A stretch of DNA of 64,000 nt from assembly GCF_039523175.1 (NCBI RefSeq), contig NZ_BAAAEU010000001.1:372001-436000 (forward strand). The letters run 5' to 3'. The notes beneath the pieces were generated by a model, which had not been told where the DNA came from, did not search any database, and saw nothing but the letters and a program-made list of their open reading frames with translations. The DNA is from Dokdonella_A soli. GTDB lineage: Bacteria; Pseudomonadota; Gammaproteobacteria; Xanthomonadales; Rhodanobacteraceae. Shown here piece by piece: positions 41,228-49,766 of the stretch. Numbering within the stretch: the first letter of the stretch is position 1; the number at the start of each line of letters is the position of its first letter. A program made the position numbers and the translations under genes.

Positions 41228-42361
41228 TCAAACCAGCCAGCCCAGCATCCGCGCCGCCTCGACCAGCAGCCAGGCGATGCCGCCGGTGACCGGCAACGTC
41301 AGGATCCAGGCCCAGACCATGCGCTCGACGATGGTCCATCGGATCGCGTTCGCACGCTTGGCCATGCCGACACCGAGGATCGCCGCCGAGATGTTGTGAG
41401 TGGTCGAGACCGGAATGCCGAAATGCGAGGCGGTCAGGATCACGCTGGCCGATGCGGTTTCGGCTGCAAAGCCATTGATCGGGTGCAGCTTGACCATCTT
41501 GTGGCCGAGCGTCTTGATGATGCGCCAGCCGCCGACCGCGGTGCCGGCGGCCATCACCAGCGCGCACAGCACCTTGATCCACACGGCGATCTCGAACTGG
41601 CGGCCGGCATCTTCCTCGATGCGCAGGAAATGCAGCCACGACGGCACATGATCGAGGGTGCCCGACGCCGTCGCGCCGGCCAGCGCGAGCGCGATGATGC
41701 CCATCGTCTTCTGCGCGTCGTTGAGGCCGTGCGACAGGCCCATCGCGCTCGCCGATACGAGCTGCGCCTTGCCGAAGAACGCGTTCGCGAAGCGTGTGCG
41801 ACCGAGCTTTTGCAGCGGTCCCTTGCGCGAACCGAGAAATTCGATCAGCGAGAAAAGCAGGCCCATCAGCAGCAGGCCGATGATGAAGCCGGCGACCGGC
41901 GAGGTCACCATCGGCACCACGACCTTGGGCAGCACACCCTTCTCGCCCCACCAGTGCAAGCCGCCCTGTGCCCAGATGATCGCCGACCAGTTATCGTGCG
42001 CAGCCGCCACCGCGGCGCCGCACAGGCCACCGACCAGCGCATGCGACGAACTGGACGGCAAACCCCACCACCAGGTGATCAGGTTCCAGACCACCGCGCC
42101 GAGCAGGGCGCAGATCAGCACGACCGGGGTGACCGTCACGATGTTGGTATCGATCAATCCGGACGCGATCGTCTTGGCGACCGCGGTGCCGGCGAGCGCA
42201 CCGACCAGGTTCGTCGCCGCCGCGAGCAGCACCGCCTGCCCCGGACTCAGCACCTTGGTCGCAACGACGGTCGCGATCGAGTTCGCGGTGTCGTGGAAGC
42301 CATTGATGTATTCGAATGCCAGCGCGATCAGCACGACCAGCAGCACAAGGGTCAGTTCCAT
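41228..42361 (-). CDS. pit: Low-affinity phosphate transporter, Pit family
   Basis: 377 residues with about ten membrane segments. Both copies of the family's PiT signature are present: FEYINGFHDTANSIATVVATKVLSPGQAV near the N-terminus and GLSHGLNDAQKTMGII in the middle; the WWWGLPSSSSHALVGGLCGA segment follows the first. It carries metal-phosphate with protons across the inner membrane. ATG at 42361 (MELTLVLL) is chosen; the frame upstream overlaps the DUF47 stop. It lies 31 bp after the DUF47 gene and forms an operon with it. Confidence 0.93.
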   Translation of the reverse strand: MELTLVLLVVLIALAFEYINGFHDTANSIATVVATKVLSPGQAVLLAAATNLVGALAGTAVAKTIASGLIDTNIVTVTPVVLICALLGAVVWNLITWWWGLPSSSSHALVGGLCGAAVAAAHDNWSAIIWAQGGLHWWGEKGVLPKVVVPMVTSPVAGFIIGLLLMGLLFSLIEFLGSRKGPLQKLGRTRFANAFFGKAQLVSASAMGLSHGLNDAQKTMGIIALALAGATASGTLDHVPSWLHFLRIEEDAGRQFEIAVWIKVLCALVMAAGTAVGGWRIIKTLGHKMVKLHPINGFAAETASASVILTASHFGIPVSTTHNISAAILGVGMAKRANAIRWTIVERMVWAWILTLPVTGGIAWLLVEAARMLGWLV

Positions 42362-42392
42362 CGACGACGATCCTAGTTGTGCGCGGCAGGTG

Positions 42393-43022
42393 TCAGGAGT
42401 TCTTGAGGACGATCTGGTAGACCACGTTGCCGGCGTCACGGCAGCGGTCAATCGCCTTTTCCAGCAGTTCGAACAAGTCCTTCAGCAGCAGGATGCGGAT
42501 CGGCTCATGGCGGCCGCTGTAGAGATCGCGGTACAGCTCGATGAGCAGGCGATCCGCCTCGTTCTCGATCGCCTGCAGGCGGTCGTTCAGCGCCTTCATC
42601 GCTTCGAGGTTCATGCCGCGACGCAGCTGCGCGACCATCTGCGTGATGACCTCGGCCGCTTTTTCGAGCAGCGCCGCGCGCGTGGCGAAGTCGACGTCGC
42701 CGAGGCGGTCCGCGGCCAGCGCATAGCGCTCGGCGAACTTGGAGATCGACTTGGTGATCTTGTTCAGCGAAGCCGACAACGCCTCGATGTCCTCGCGATC
42801 CAGCGCGGTCACGAAGGTGTTGACCAGTTCCTGGCTGATCTGCGCGGACAGATCCTTCTCGCGCTTGCGCGCCAGCATGAACTCGTCGAGCGACGGCGCG
42901 AGCGGCCGCGCCTGGAACATGCGCACCAGCGCGACGGCCGATTCGCGCGCGGCATCGGCGCTCGCCTCCAGCAGCCCGTAGAACTTGTCACCTTTGCCGA
43001 AAATGGTCTGCAACGAGAACAT
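42393..43022 (-). CDS. DUF47 (PhoU-like) Pit accessory protein
   Basis: 209 residues, all-helical, starting MFSLQTIFGKGDKFYGLLEASADAA and containing LNDRLQAIENEADRLLIELYRDLY and LLLKDLFELLEKAIDRCRDAGNVVYQIV. The acidic E-x2-A-D and D-x3-E-x6-D-x3-D patterns resemble the metal sites of PhoU. Members are encoded with pit in many bacteria and influence phosphate uptake. It is the first gene of the DUF47-pit pair. Confidence 0.93.
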   Translation of the reverse strand: MFSLQTIFGKGDKFYGLLEASADAARESAVALVRMFQARPLAPSLDEFMLARKREKDLSAQISQELVNTFVTALDREDIEALSASLNKITKSISKFAERYALAADRLGDVDFATRAALLEKAAEVITQMVAQLRRGMNLEAMKALNDRLQAIENEADRLLIELYRDLYSGRHEPIRILLLKDLFELLEKAIDRCRDAGNVVYQIVLKNS

Positions 43023-43188
43023 GGTCGCGCCTTTTGTAGACCGCCGGAGTGGCGGTTGCGGAGTGCCCTGCGCACGCGCGAGGCCGGGGTTGATCCTGAT
43101 CGCGCGCGGCGCTTCGCGTCACACGCGGGCGGCACGTCCATGGGCCGCCTTGTTCGCCCGGCCCTCGTGTGAGGACCCGAGCCAGCAA

Positions 43189-43206
43189 ATGACGTTTATG
43201 TTACAG
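43189..43206 (-). promoter_or_regulatory. Candidate Pho box upstream of the DUF47-pit operon
   Basis: On the minus strand the sequence reads CTGTAAC-ATAA-ACGTCAT, two 7-bp halves with a 4-bp AT-rich spacer, near the PhoB consensus. It is about 170 bp before the DUF47 start. No clear -10 element follows at the expected distance, so support is limited to the half-site match. The site could also serve the divergent gene at 43320. Confidence 0.42.
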
Positions 43207-43319
43207 CAGCACGCAAGCCGGGCGGGAGCGTCCCGGCTTCGCGGCACGGACGATGCGATTGAGGACCCGCATCGCGACATTGCTACACTCCGGGTCGGGC
43301 CCGTGGGGTATTCAGCCGG

Positions 43320-44618
43320 ATGCTGATCGAATTCGTTCTCGTCGTCCTGCTGGCGCTGTGCAACGGCTTCTTCGCGCTCAGCGAGATGGCCCTGATGACC
43401 GCGCGCCGCAGCCGCCTCAAGCAGCTCGCCCGCGAAAGCCGCCGCGCGCAGGTCGCGCTGGCGCTGATCCAGCAGCCCGAAAGCTTCCTCGCGACCGTGC
43501 AGGTGTTCATCACCCTGCTGCAGATCAGCGCCGGTGCCGCGCTCGGCAAGGACATCGGCGACCGCATCAGCATCGCGTTCGACGCACTCGACGTTCCCTG
43601 GCTCGCGCCCTACAGCGTCCTGATCGGCGTTTCGTTGAGCGTTGCCGGCATCACCTTCTTCAACATGCTGCTCGGCGAACTCGCACCGAAGCGCATCGCA
43701 CTCGTTGACCCGGAGAAGTTCGCGACAGCGGTTGCTGTGCCGATGCGCTTCATGACCTGGCTGGCGATGCCGTTCGCGTTCGTGCTGATCACGCTGACCC
43801 GCGCACTGTTGCGGATGCTGCACATGGACAAGGCCAGCCGCGAGCAGATCAGCGAGGAGGAAATCCGCCTGCTCGTCGCCGAGGGCGCGGATCAGGGCGT
43901 GATCGACTCGGACGAGCGCAACATGGTCAACCGAGTGCTGCGCCTCGGCGACCGCAGCGTCGACAGCGTAATGACGCCGCGCATGCGCATTGCCTGGCTC
44001 GACGCAGACGCATCCGTCGACGACAACCTCGCGGTGATGCGCGAGACGCCCTATTCGCGCTATCCGGTCTACCGTGGCGACGAGCAGGAGATCCTCGGCG
44101 TGCTCGAGGTCAAGCGCGTGATCGGCCGGATCGGGCGCGGCGCGCTGGCCGATCTGTTCGGCACGCTGGCAAAGCCGCTCTACGTGCCGGCGACCGCCCG
44201 TGCGCTGGACCTGCTGGAGGAATTCCGCGATGCCGAGACGCCGCTGGCGCTGGTCGTCGACGAGTACGGCGACATCGAAGGCCTGGTCACGCTGAACGAC
44301 CTGCTCTCCGCGGTCGTCGGCAAGACCGCGGCGCCGCTCATGGAGGCGCGCGAGCACCCGATCGTGCAGCGCGACGATGGCAGCTGGCTGGTCGACGGCA
44401 GCGTCGGCATCGACGACCTGCGCGAGCTGCTCGGCCTGACCGAGCTGCCGAACGAGGAAGACCATGATTTCCGCACTGCCGCCGGCATGGTGATGGCGCA
44501 GTTCGGACGGATTCCGCAGCCCGGTGAGCATTTCAGCTGGAACGGCTTTCGCTTCGAGGTCGTCGACCTTGACGGCGCGCGCATCGACAAGTTGTTGATT
44601 GCGAAGGCCGGGAGCTGA
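43320..44618 (+). CDS. CorC/HlyC-type membrane protein (CNNM family)
   Basis: 432 residues: a DUF21/CNNM membrane domain (about 1-190, three to four segments, with LLALCNGFFALSEMAL and LLGELAPKRIAL), a CBS pair (about 215-335; RMRIAWLDADASVDDNL, PVYRGDEQEILGVLE and LVVDEYGDIEGLVTL) and a CorC/HlyC C-terminal domain (DGSWLVDGSVGIDDLRELLG). Relatives bind magnesium or ATP through CBS domains and act in magnesium or cobalt efflux. Names with 'hemolysin' for this family are historical. It is divergent from the pit operon. Confidence 0.92.
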   Translation: MLIEFVLVVLLALCNGFFALSEMALMTARRSRLKQLARESRRAQVALALIQQPESFLATVQVFITLLQISAGAALGKDIGDRISIAFDALDVPWLAPYSVLIGVSLSVAGITFFNMLLGELAPKRIALVDPEKFATAVAVPMRFMTWLAMPFAFVLITLTRALLRMLHMDKASREQISEEEIRLLVAEGADQGVIDSDERNMVNRVLRLGDRSVDSVMTPRMRIAWLDADASVDDNLAVMRETPYSRYPVYRGDEQEILGVLEVKRVIGRIGRGALADLFGTLAKPLYVPATARALDLLEEFRDAETPLALVVDEYGDIEGLVTLNDLLSAVVGKTAAPLMEAREHPIVQRDDGSWLVDGSVGIDDLRELLGLTELPNEEDHDFRTAAGMVMAQFGRIPQPGEHFSWNGFRFEVVDLDGARIDKLLIAKAGS

Positions 44619-44648
44619 ATCCGGTAGCCGGCGACAGCCTCATCCACT

Positions 44649-44740
44649 CGTCATCCCGATGAAAACCGGGATCCGGTTCCCTCGTACCCACGCCGGCAAA
44701 GCCCGGCCTGTTCTGAGCCTGTCGCGGGGCCGGGATGACG
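44649..44740. repeat. 92-bp element with perfect 10-bp inverted ends
   Basis: CGTCATCCCG (44649-44658) and CGGGATGACG (44731-44740) are exact inverted repeats bounding an interior with its own hairpin parts (ACCGGGATCCGGTT, CGCCGGCAAAGCCCGGCC). It looks like a small non-autonomous repeat of the GTCATCCCGGC family. It lies between convergent genes 31 bp after the CorC-type stop. Confidence 0.85.
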
Positions 44741-44781
44741 AGGAGGCGTGCGGTGACGCTCACGGCTCACCGCTTCCCCGA

Positions 44782-45537
44782 TCACTCCTCGCGCGCCAAA
44801 CGCGCCATCCGCGACGCATCCGCAAGGATGCCGTGCAGCACGCGCAATTCGCGCAGATCCGGCGCCGCGCGCAGGAAGAAGCGGCGCAGACGCTGCAGGA
44901 TCGTGCGCGGCGAACGGCCCTTGTGGAAATCGATGTCGTCCAGGGTCCGGGCGAGGTGGTCGAAGAATTCCTCCATGTCCGCCGCGCTCGCGCCCGGTTC
45001 CGCCTGGGCGTCCCTGGTCACCGCGCCGGCCAGCCAGGCCATGCGCAGCTCGTAGGCGACGACCTGCACGGCCTGTGCGAGATTCAGTGACGAATAGGTC
45101 GGATCGCTCGGGATCGCAATCGCTGCGTGGCAGCGCTTGATCTCGTCGTTGTCGAGGCCGGTGCGCTCGTTGCCGAACAGCAGCGCGACTTCCTGGCCTG
45201 CCGCGGCGGCCGCGAGCACGCGTTGTGCCGCCTCGCGCGGATCCAGTTCCTCCAGCGCGACACCGCGGCGGCGCGCGGTGGCGCCGAGCACGAGGCGGCA
45301 GTCCGTGATCGCGGCGGGGAGATCGGCGCTGAGCTCAGCGCTGGCGAGTACATCGTCGGCGCCGGCGGCCATTGCCGTGGCGTTCTCATGCGGGAACGCC
45401 TGTGGCGTGACCAGCGAGAGCCGGCGCAGGCCCATTGTGCGGATCGCGCGCGCAGCGGCACCGATGTTGCCCGGATGCGAGGTATTGACCAGCACGAAAC
45501 GGATACGCGCGAACGCGTTGTCGGGAGATTCGGTCAT
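44782..45537 (-). CDS. trmJ: tRNA (cytidine/uridine-32-2'-O-)-methyltransferase TrmJ
   Basis: 251 residues. SPOUT methyltransferase that methylates the ribose at position 32 of several tRNAs. The N-terminal RIRFVLVNTSHPGNIGAAARAIRTMG is motif 1; LLFGNERTGLDNDEI and IPSDPTYSSLNLAQAVQVVAYEL are motifs 2 and 3 that form the knotted AdoMet site. The C-terminal helix region is unremarkable. It is divergent from suhB across 134 bp. Confidence 0.95.
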   Translation of the reverse strand: MTESPDNAFARIRFVLVNTSHPGNIGAAARAIRTMGLRRLSLVTPQAFPHENATAMAAGADDVLASAELSADLPAAITDCRLVLGATARRRGVALEELDPREAAQRVLAAAAAGQEVALLFGNERTGLDNDEIKRCHAAIAIPSDPTYSSLNLAQAVQVVAYELRMAWLAGAVTRDAQAEPGASAADMEEFFDHLARTLDDIDFHKGRSPRTILQRLRRFFLRAAPDLRELRVLHGILADASRMARLAREE

Positions 45538-45671
45538 TCGGTGGAGTGATTCATCGGGCTGTCTTGCGGAAGCAGGTTTGGTCGGCGCACGGCGATCTGT
45601 TAATCTGCGCGCCGCTCGCGCGGTCACGATACCGCGCGCCGTTCTTTCCAACCCCGCCCAGCGGAACCATC

Positions 45672-46472
45672 ATGCCAAGACCCGCCGTCAACGTGGCGGT
45701 GCGCGCCGCGCGCGCCGCCGGCCAGATCATCCTGCGCTACATGAACCGCCTGGACAGTCTCGATGTCATCGAGAAGCAGCGCCACGACTACGTGTCCGAA
45801 GTGGACAAGCTCGCGGAGGCGGAGATCATACGCGAACTGAAACGCGCCTATCCGCGCGACGCGACGCTTGGCGAGGAATCCGGCCAGTCCGGCAACTCGC
45901 GCAATGTCTGGGTCATCGATCCGCTCGACGGCACGCACAACTACCTGCGCGGATTTCCGCATTTTTCGGTCTCGATCGGGCTGCTCGAGAACGGCGAGCC
46001 CACGCTCGGCGTCGTCTACGACCCGCTGCGTGACGAACTGTTCACCGCCGACAAGGGCAACGGCGCCTATCTCAACGATCGCCGCATCCGCGTCGGCAAG
46101 CGCGACGGCTTGGGCGGCGCGCTGCTGGTGACCGGCTTCCCGTATCGCCAGCGCCGCCATCTCGAAGCACAACTCGGCATGACGCGGGCGCTGCTCGCGG
46201 AGGCCGAGGACGTCCGCCGCACCGGTTCGGCCGCGCTTGATCTGGCGTATGTCGCAGCGGGCCGCCTCGACGGTTTCTACGAGATCGGCCTGATGCCCTG
46301 GGACATGGCCGCGGCCTGCGTGCTGGTGCGCGAAGCCGGCGGGCGCTACTGCAATTTCACCGGTCAGGACGGCCTGCCGGAAAGCGGCAACCTGGTCGCC
46401 GGCAACGTGTCCGTGGTCAACGCGATGGTCAAGGCGATTGCGCCGGAACTGACCCCGGTGCTGGCACGTTGA
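45672..46472 (+). CDS. suhB: Inositol-1-monophosphatase SuhB
   Basis: 266 residues. Metal-binding and catalytic motifs are GEESG (with Glu-Glu), VIDPLDGTHNYLRGFPHFSVSI and MPWDMAAACVLVREAGG. In E. coli SuhB hydrolyses inositol phosphate in vitro and its main role is in rRNA transcription antitermination and processing. Neighbouring trmJ, read in the opposite direction, is the same pairing seen in many gammaproteobacteria. A shared terminator follows. Confidence 0.95.
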   Translation: MPRPAVNVAVRAARAAGQIILRYMNRLDSLDVIEKQRHDYVSEVDKLAEAEIIRELKRAYPRDATLGEESGQSGNSRNVWVIDPLDGTHNYLRGFPHFSVSIGLLENGEPTLGVVYDPLRDELFTADKGNGAYLNDRRIRVGKRDGLGGALLVTGFPYRQRRHLEAQLGMTRALLAEAEDVRRTGSAALDLAYVAAGRLDGFYEIGLMPWDMAAACVLVREAGGRYCNFTGQDGLPESGNLVAGNVSVVNAMVKAIAPELTPVLAR

Positions 46473-46575
46473 GCTTTTCGTGAATAGCGCGGCCATGGAT
46501 GGCCGCTTGTGGGTTCCGTGAACACCGCGTGCGACGGCAACGACACGGACGATCGCACAAGTGACGGCCCCAAAG

Positions 46576-46603
46576 AAAAAGCCCGGCTTGCGCCGGGCTT
46601 TTT
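46576..46603. terminator. Bidirectional intrinsic terminator between suhB and the OmpA-family gene
   Basis: AAAAAGCCCGGC-TTGC-GCCGGGCTTTTT: a 12-bp symmetric structure with A and T tracts on both sides, so it can end transcription from both convergent genes. It lies 104 bp after suhB and 22 bp after the OmpA-family stop on the other strand. Confidence 0.93.
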
Positions 46604-46624
46604 CGTTACTGCTGCGAACCGGTC

Positions 46625-47713
46625 TTAGTGACCCTGGTTCTCGACCTTCAGCTCGGTGCGGCGATTGCGCGCACGGCCTTCCTTGGTCGCGTTCGTGTCG
46701 ATCGGCTGCGTCTTGCCGAAACCCTTGACGCCGACGATCTGGCTCTGGCTGACGCCATGCGCGATCAGGTAGTCGTTCACGATCTGCGCACGACGCTCGG
46801 ACAGCTTCTGGTTGTACGCGTCGCCACCGATCGCGTCGGTATGGCCGTCGAGCTCAACCTTGACTTCCGGCTGACGCTTCAGCACGTCGACCGCCTGGTC
46901 GAGGATCGCGATCGAATCAGCCGTCGGAACCTGCAGAGTCGGCTCGATGTGCTTCTCGCCGTGCTTCGGACGATCGAACTTGAAGTTGACGCCGCGCAGG
47001 TCGATGACGACGTTGTGCGGAGCCGGCTCTTCAACCGGCGGCGGCGGCGGCGGCGGCGGAGCAACCGGCTTTTCAGCCGGGGCCGGCGCAGCATGGCCAC
47101 CGAAGTTGTAGACCAGGCCTACGCTGACGATGCCGTCGGTGTAACCGCCCTTGTGCGAGATGCTGTAGCCGAGCGCATCGGAGAGCTGGCCACGCGTGTT
47201 GTTGTCTTTGTCGTAACGCGCGGCGATTTCACCACGCAGCGCCATACGCTCGTTCAGGTTGTACTGGATACCGCCGCCGACCGTGACCATCGGGTCCCAG
47301 CCGTTCTCGTGGTAACCCTTGGCATGGAGCAGGAAGCCCGAGTACGCGGCATGACGCAGCGCGCCAACGCCGCCCATCACGTACGGACGCCACTGCGCGC
47401 CCTCGTCGCCGAAGAACCAGCGGCCGGACACGCCGAGACCGACGCTTTCCCACTCGTGGTTCGGGCGCCAGGAGCTGTCCTTGAAGCTCGCGTTGTTCAT
47501 CGTGTATTCGAAATCGACAGCGAGGTGCGGGTTGACCCACACGCCGACGCCGATGCCACCCCAAACGGACGCGTCCGTCTTGCGGTTGCTGTCTGGGATA
47601 TCCGCACCGATGCGCGGAGCGATGTACCAATTGCCGAAATCCTGCGCGCTGGCGGCGGCGCTGCCACCGATGAGCGCCAAGGCGATGAGCGCACTTAGGG
47701 CATTACGTTTCAT
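46625..47713 (-). CDS. OmpA-family outer-membrane protein
   Basis: 362 residues. Signal peptide (MKRNALSALIALALIGGSAAASAQ), an eight-strand-type barrel (about 25-205), a Pro-rich hinge (APPPPPPPPVEEPAP), and an OmpA peptidoglycan-binding domain (about 240-360) with VELDGHTDAIGGDAYNQKLSERRA and VKGFGKTQPID and the terminal Arg-rich RARNRRTELKV. It fixes the outer membrane to the cell wall. The poly-proline hinge is longer than in E. coli OmpA. A TAGAAT at 47787-47792 (minus) may be part of its promoter. Confidence 0.95.
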   Translation of the reverse strand: MKRNALSALIALALIGGSAAASAQDFGNWYIAPRIGADIPDSNRKTDASVWGGIGVGVWVNPHLAVDFEYTMNNASFKDSSWRPNHEWESVGLGVSGRWFFGDEGAQWRPYVMGGVGALRHAAYSGFLLHAKGYHENGWDPMVTVGGGIQYNLNERMALRGEIAARYDKDNNTRGQLSDALGYSISHKGGYTDGIVSVGLVYNFGGHAAPAPAEKPVAPPPPPPPPVEEPAPHNVVIDLRGVNFKFDRPKHGEKHIEPTLQVPTADSIAILDQAVDVLKRQPEVKVELDGHTDAIGGDAYNQKLSERRAQIVNDYLIAHGVSQSQIVGVKGFGKTQPIDTNATKEGRARNRRTELKVENQGH

Positions 47714-47921
47714 TCAGAGTCTCCTCTCTCGTTTTGGTATTTCACGCGTCCGCCCAGCCGTACGCAGGACGCCTACAACCGTTTCTATTCTACGTCGGAA
47801 TGACGTCGAGGAAACGTGTATTTAACACTTTACCACGGCTTCAGGGCTGCGGCGGAAGTGTAGCCACAACGCCATCGATCAGCTACCACTATGTGAAGAT
47901 GCCGTTAAGGTTGAGGTCAGT

Positions 47922-49370
47922 TCAAGTTGTGAACAAATCCATGAAATGGTGGACGGGCATCGTATCGAGCGCCTCGGCCCGACGGCTGGCCTCGACGATC
48001 GTTTGCACCCGATGCGCCGGCAAATGCCCCGCCAACGCCATTTCGAACTTGCGCAGCAGTACAGGAATACCCTCGGCGCGGCGCTTGCGATGGCCGATCG
48101 GATAATCGATCGAGACCTTGTCGGTCGAGCTGCCGTCCTTGAAGAACACCTGCACCGAATTGCCGATGTAGCGCTTGTCCGGGTCAAAGTAATCTTTCGT
48201 GAATTGCGGATTTTCGACAACCGTCATCCGCTCGCGCAGGGCGTCGATGCGCGGATCGGCAGCAACCGTGTCGGTGTAATCGTCGGCGCTCAGGCGACCG
48301 AAAATCAGCGGCACCGCCACCATGTACTGGATACAGTGGTCGCGATCGGCGTAATTCGCGAGCGGGCCGGTCTTGTCGATGATGCGCATGCCAGCTTCCT
48401 GGGTCTCGATCACGATCTTCTCGATCCGGTCGAGCTTGCCGGCCACCTGCGGATGCAGCTGCATCGCGCACTCGACCGCGGTCTGCGCGTGGAATTCGGC
48501 CGGGTAGCTGATCTTGAAAAGGACATTTTCCATCACGTAGCTGCCGAACGGCCGCTCGAACTCGAACGCCTTGCCCTTGAACGCGACATCGTAGAAGCCC
48601 CAGGTCTTCGCCGACAGCGCGGACGGATAGCCGACGCAACCCTTGACCGCATTCAGCGCGTGCGTGACCGCGCGGCGGCAGGCGTCGCCCGCCGCCCAGC
48701 TCTTGCGCGGACCGGTGTTCGGCGCGTGGCGGTAGGTGCGCAGCACGCCGTTGTCGATCCAGCTGTGACTGACCGCGTTGATGATTTCCTCCTTGCCGCC
48801 GCCGAGCATCTGCGTCGTCACGGCAGTCGAGGCCAGACGGACCAGGATCACATGGTCGAGGCCGACGCGGTTGAACGAGTTCTTCAACGCGTAGCAGCCC
48901 TGGATTTCGTGCGCCTTGATCGCAAATCCGAGCACGTCACGCACGGTCAGCGGTTTGCCGCCTTCACGCTCGGCCTTGCGCGACAGGTAGTCCGCGACGG
49001 CGAGGATTGCGCCGAGATTGTCCGACGGATGGCCCCACTCCGCGGCGAGCCAGGTGTCGTTGAAGTCCAGCCAGCGCACTTGCACGCCGATGTTGTAGGC
49101 GGCCTGCACCGGATCGAGTTCGAAGCTCGTGCCCGGCACCTTCGCGCCACCCGGCAGCGTTGCGCCCGGCACCAGCGGCCCGAGATGCTTCACGCATTCG
49201 GGAAATTTCATCGCCAGCATCGCGCAGGCCAGCGAGTCGAGCAGCATGTAGCGCGCGGTGTCGTAGGCTTCCTTCGACGCGATCGGGTAGTCGGCGACGT
49301 AATTGGCGATGTCGACCATCGGCTGGTCGGGCTGCGGCCGGACGGCCGAGCGGATATCGGAGTGGCTCAT
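47922..49370 (-). CDS. prpD: 2-methylcitrate dehydratase PrpD
   Basis: 482 residues (E. coli PrpD 483), a MmgE/PrpD family enzyme that removes water from 2-methylcitrate in propionate breakdown, without an iron-sulfur cluster. Visible are DSLACAMLAMKFPECVKHLGP, VRWLDFNDTWLAAEWGHPSDNLGAIL and ISYPAEFHAQTAVECAMQLHP. GGGAAG precedes the ATG at 49370. It lies 396 bp downstream of prpF, with repeat elements between. The window also encodes AcnD and PrpF, the alternative route for the same step, so the two systems may be used together. Confidence 0.96.
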   Translation of the reverse strand: MSHSDIRSAVRPQPDQPMVDIANYVADYPIASKEAYDTARYMLLDSLACAMLAMKFPECVKHLGPLVPGATLPGGAKVPGTSFELDPVQAAYNIGVQVRWLDFNDTWLAAEWGHPSDNLGAILAVADYLSRKAEREGGKPLTVRDVLGFAIKAHEIQGCYALKNSFNRVGLDHVILVRLASTAVTTQMLGGGKEEIINAVSHSWIDNGVLRTYRHAPNTGPRKSWAAGDACRRAVTHALNAVKGCVGYPSALSAKTWGFYDVAFKGKAFEFERPFGSYVMENVLFKISYPAEFHAQTAVECAMQLHPQVAGKLDRIEKIVIETQEAGMRIIDKTGPLANYADRDHCIQYMVAVPLIFGRLSADDYTDTVAADPRIDALRERMTVVENPQFTKDYFDPDKRYIGNSVQVFFKDGSSTDKVSIDYPIGHRKRRAEGIPVLLRKFEMALAGHLPAHRVQTIVEASRRAEALDTMPVHHFMDLFTT

Positions 49371-49766
49371 CGGACTTCCCTCGCGCCGCAGCGCATGGCG
49401 ATGCCGGTCTGGCAATCCTCGCACAGCATTTGGCATCGCGGTGTGCCCGTATCCAACCCCGGCCGCGGGATCGTTCCCACACTGCACACTGAGCAGGGAT
49501 AGCCGCGGCCGATTTTCACGGCTCGCCGCTTTTGCCCCCTCTCCCCCAACGGCTGCTTCGTTGGGGGAGAGGGCTGGGGTGAGGGGGCGAGGCTGCATGC
49601 GGAGCGAGCCGCCGCAAGATGCCATGGCGGCCATCGAATCGAAACGTGTTCGCGCGGGCTTTGCCGCGAACATCGCGGTCTCGCACGGTGTGTGGCCCCG
49701 CCCCCTCACCCAACCCTCTCCCCCCAAGCAAGCTCGGGGAGAGGGCTGCAAGCGCCGGCGATCACG
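49371..49766. repeat. 396-bp gap between prpF and prpD with two inverted-repeat units
   Basis: The first unit, CCCTCTCCCCCAAC (49537-49550) and GTTGGGGGAGAGGG (49560-49573), has a 14-bp stem; the second, CCCTCTCCCC (49714-49723) and GGGGAGAGGG (49736-49745), a 10-bp one. Their outer parts (49574-49589 and 49697-49711) are inverted to each other, so the two units face each other. No credible gene lies between. Confidence 0.8.

Noticed and set aside
42362..42451. An N-terminal extension of the Pit protein upstream of 42361
   Set aside because: It would overlap the DUF47 stop and add Ser/Thr-rich residues not seen in the family.
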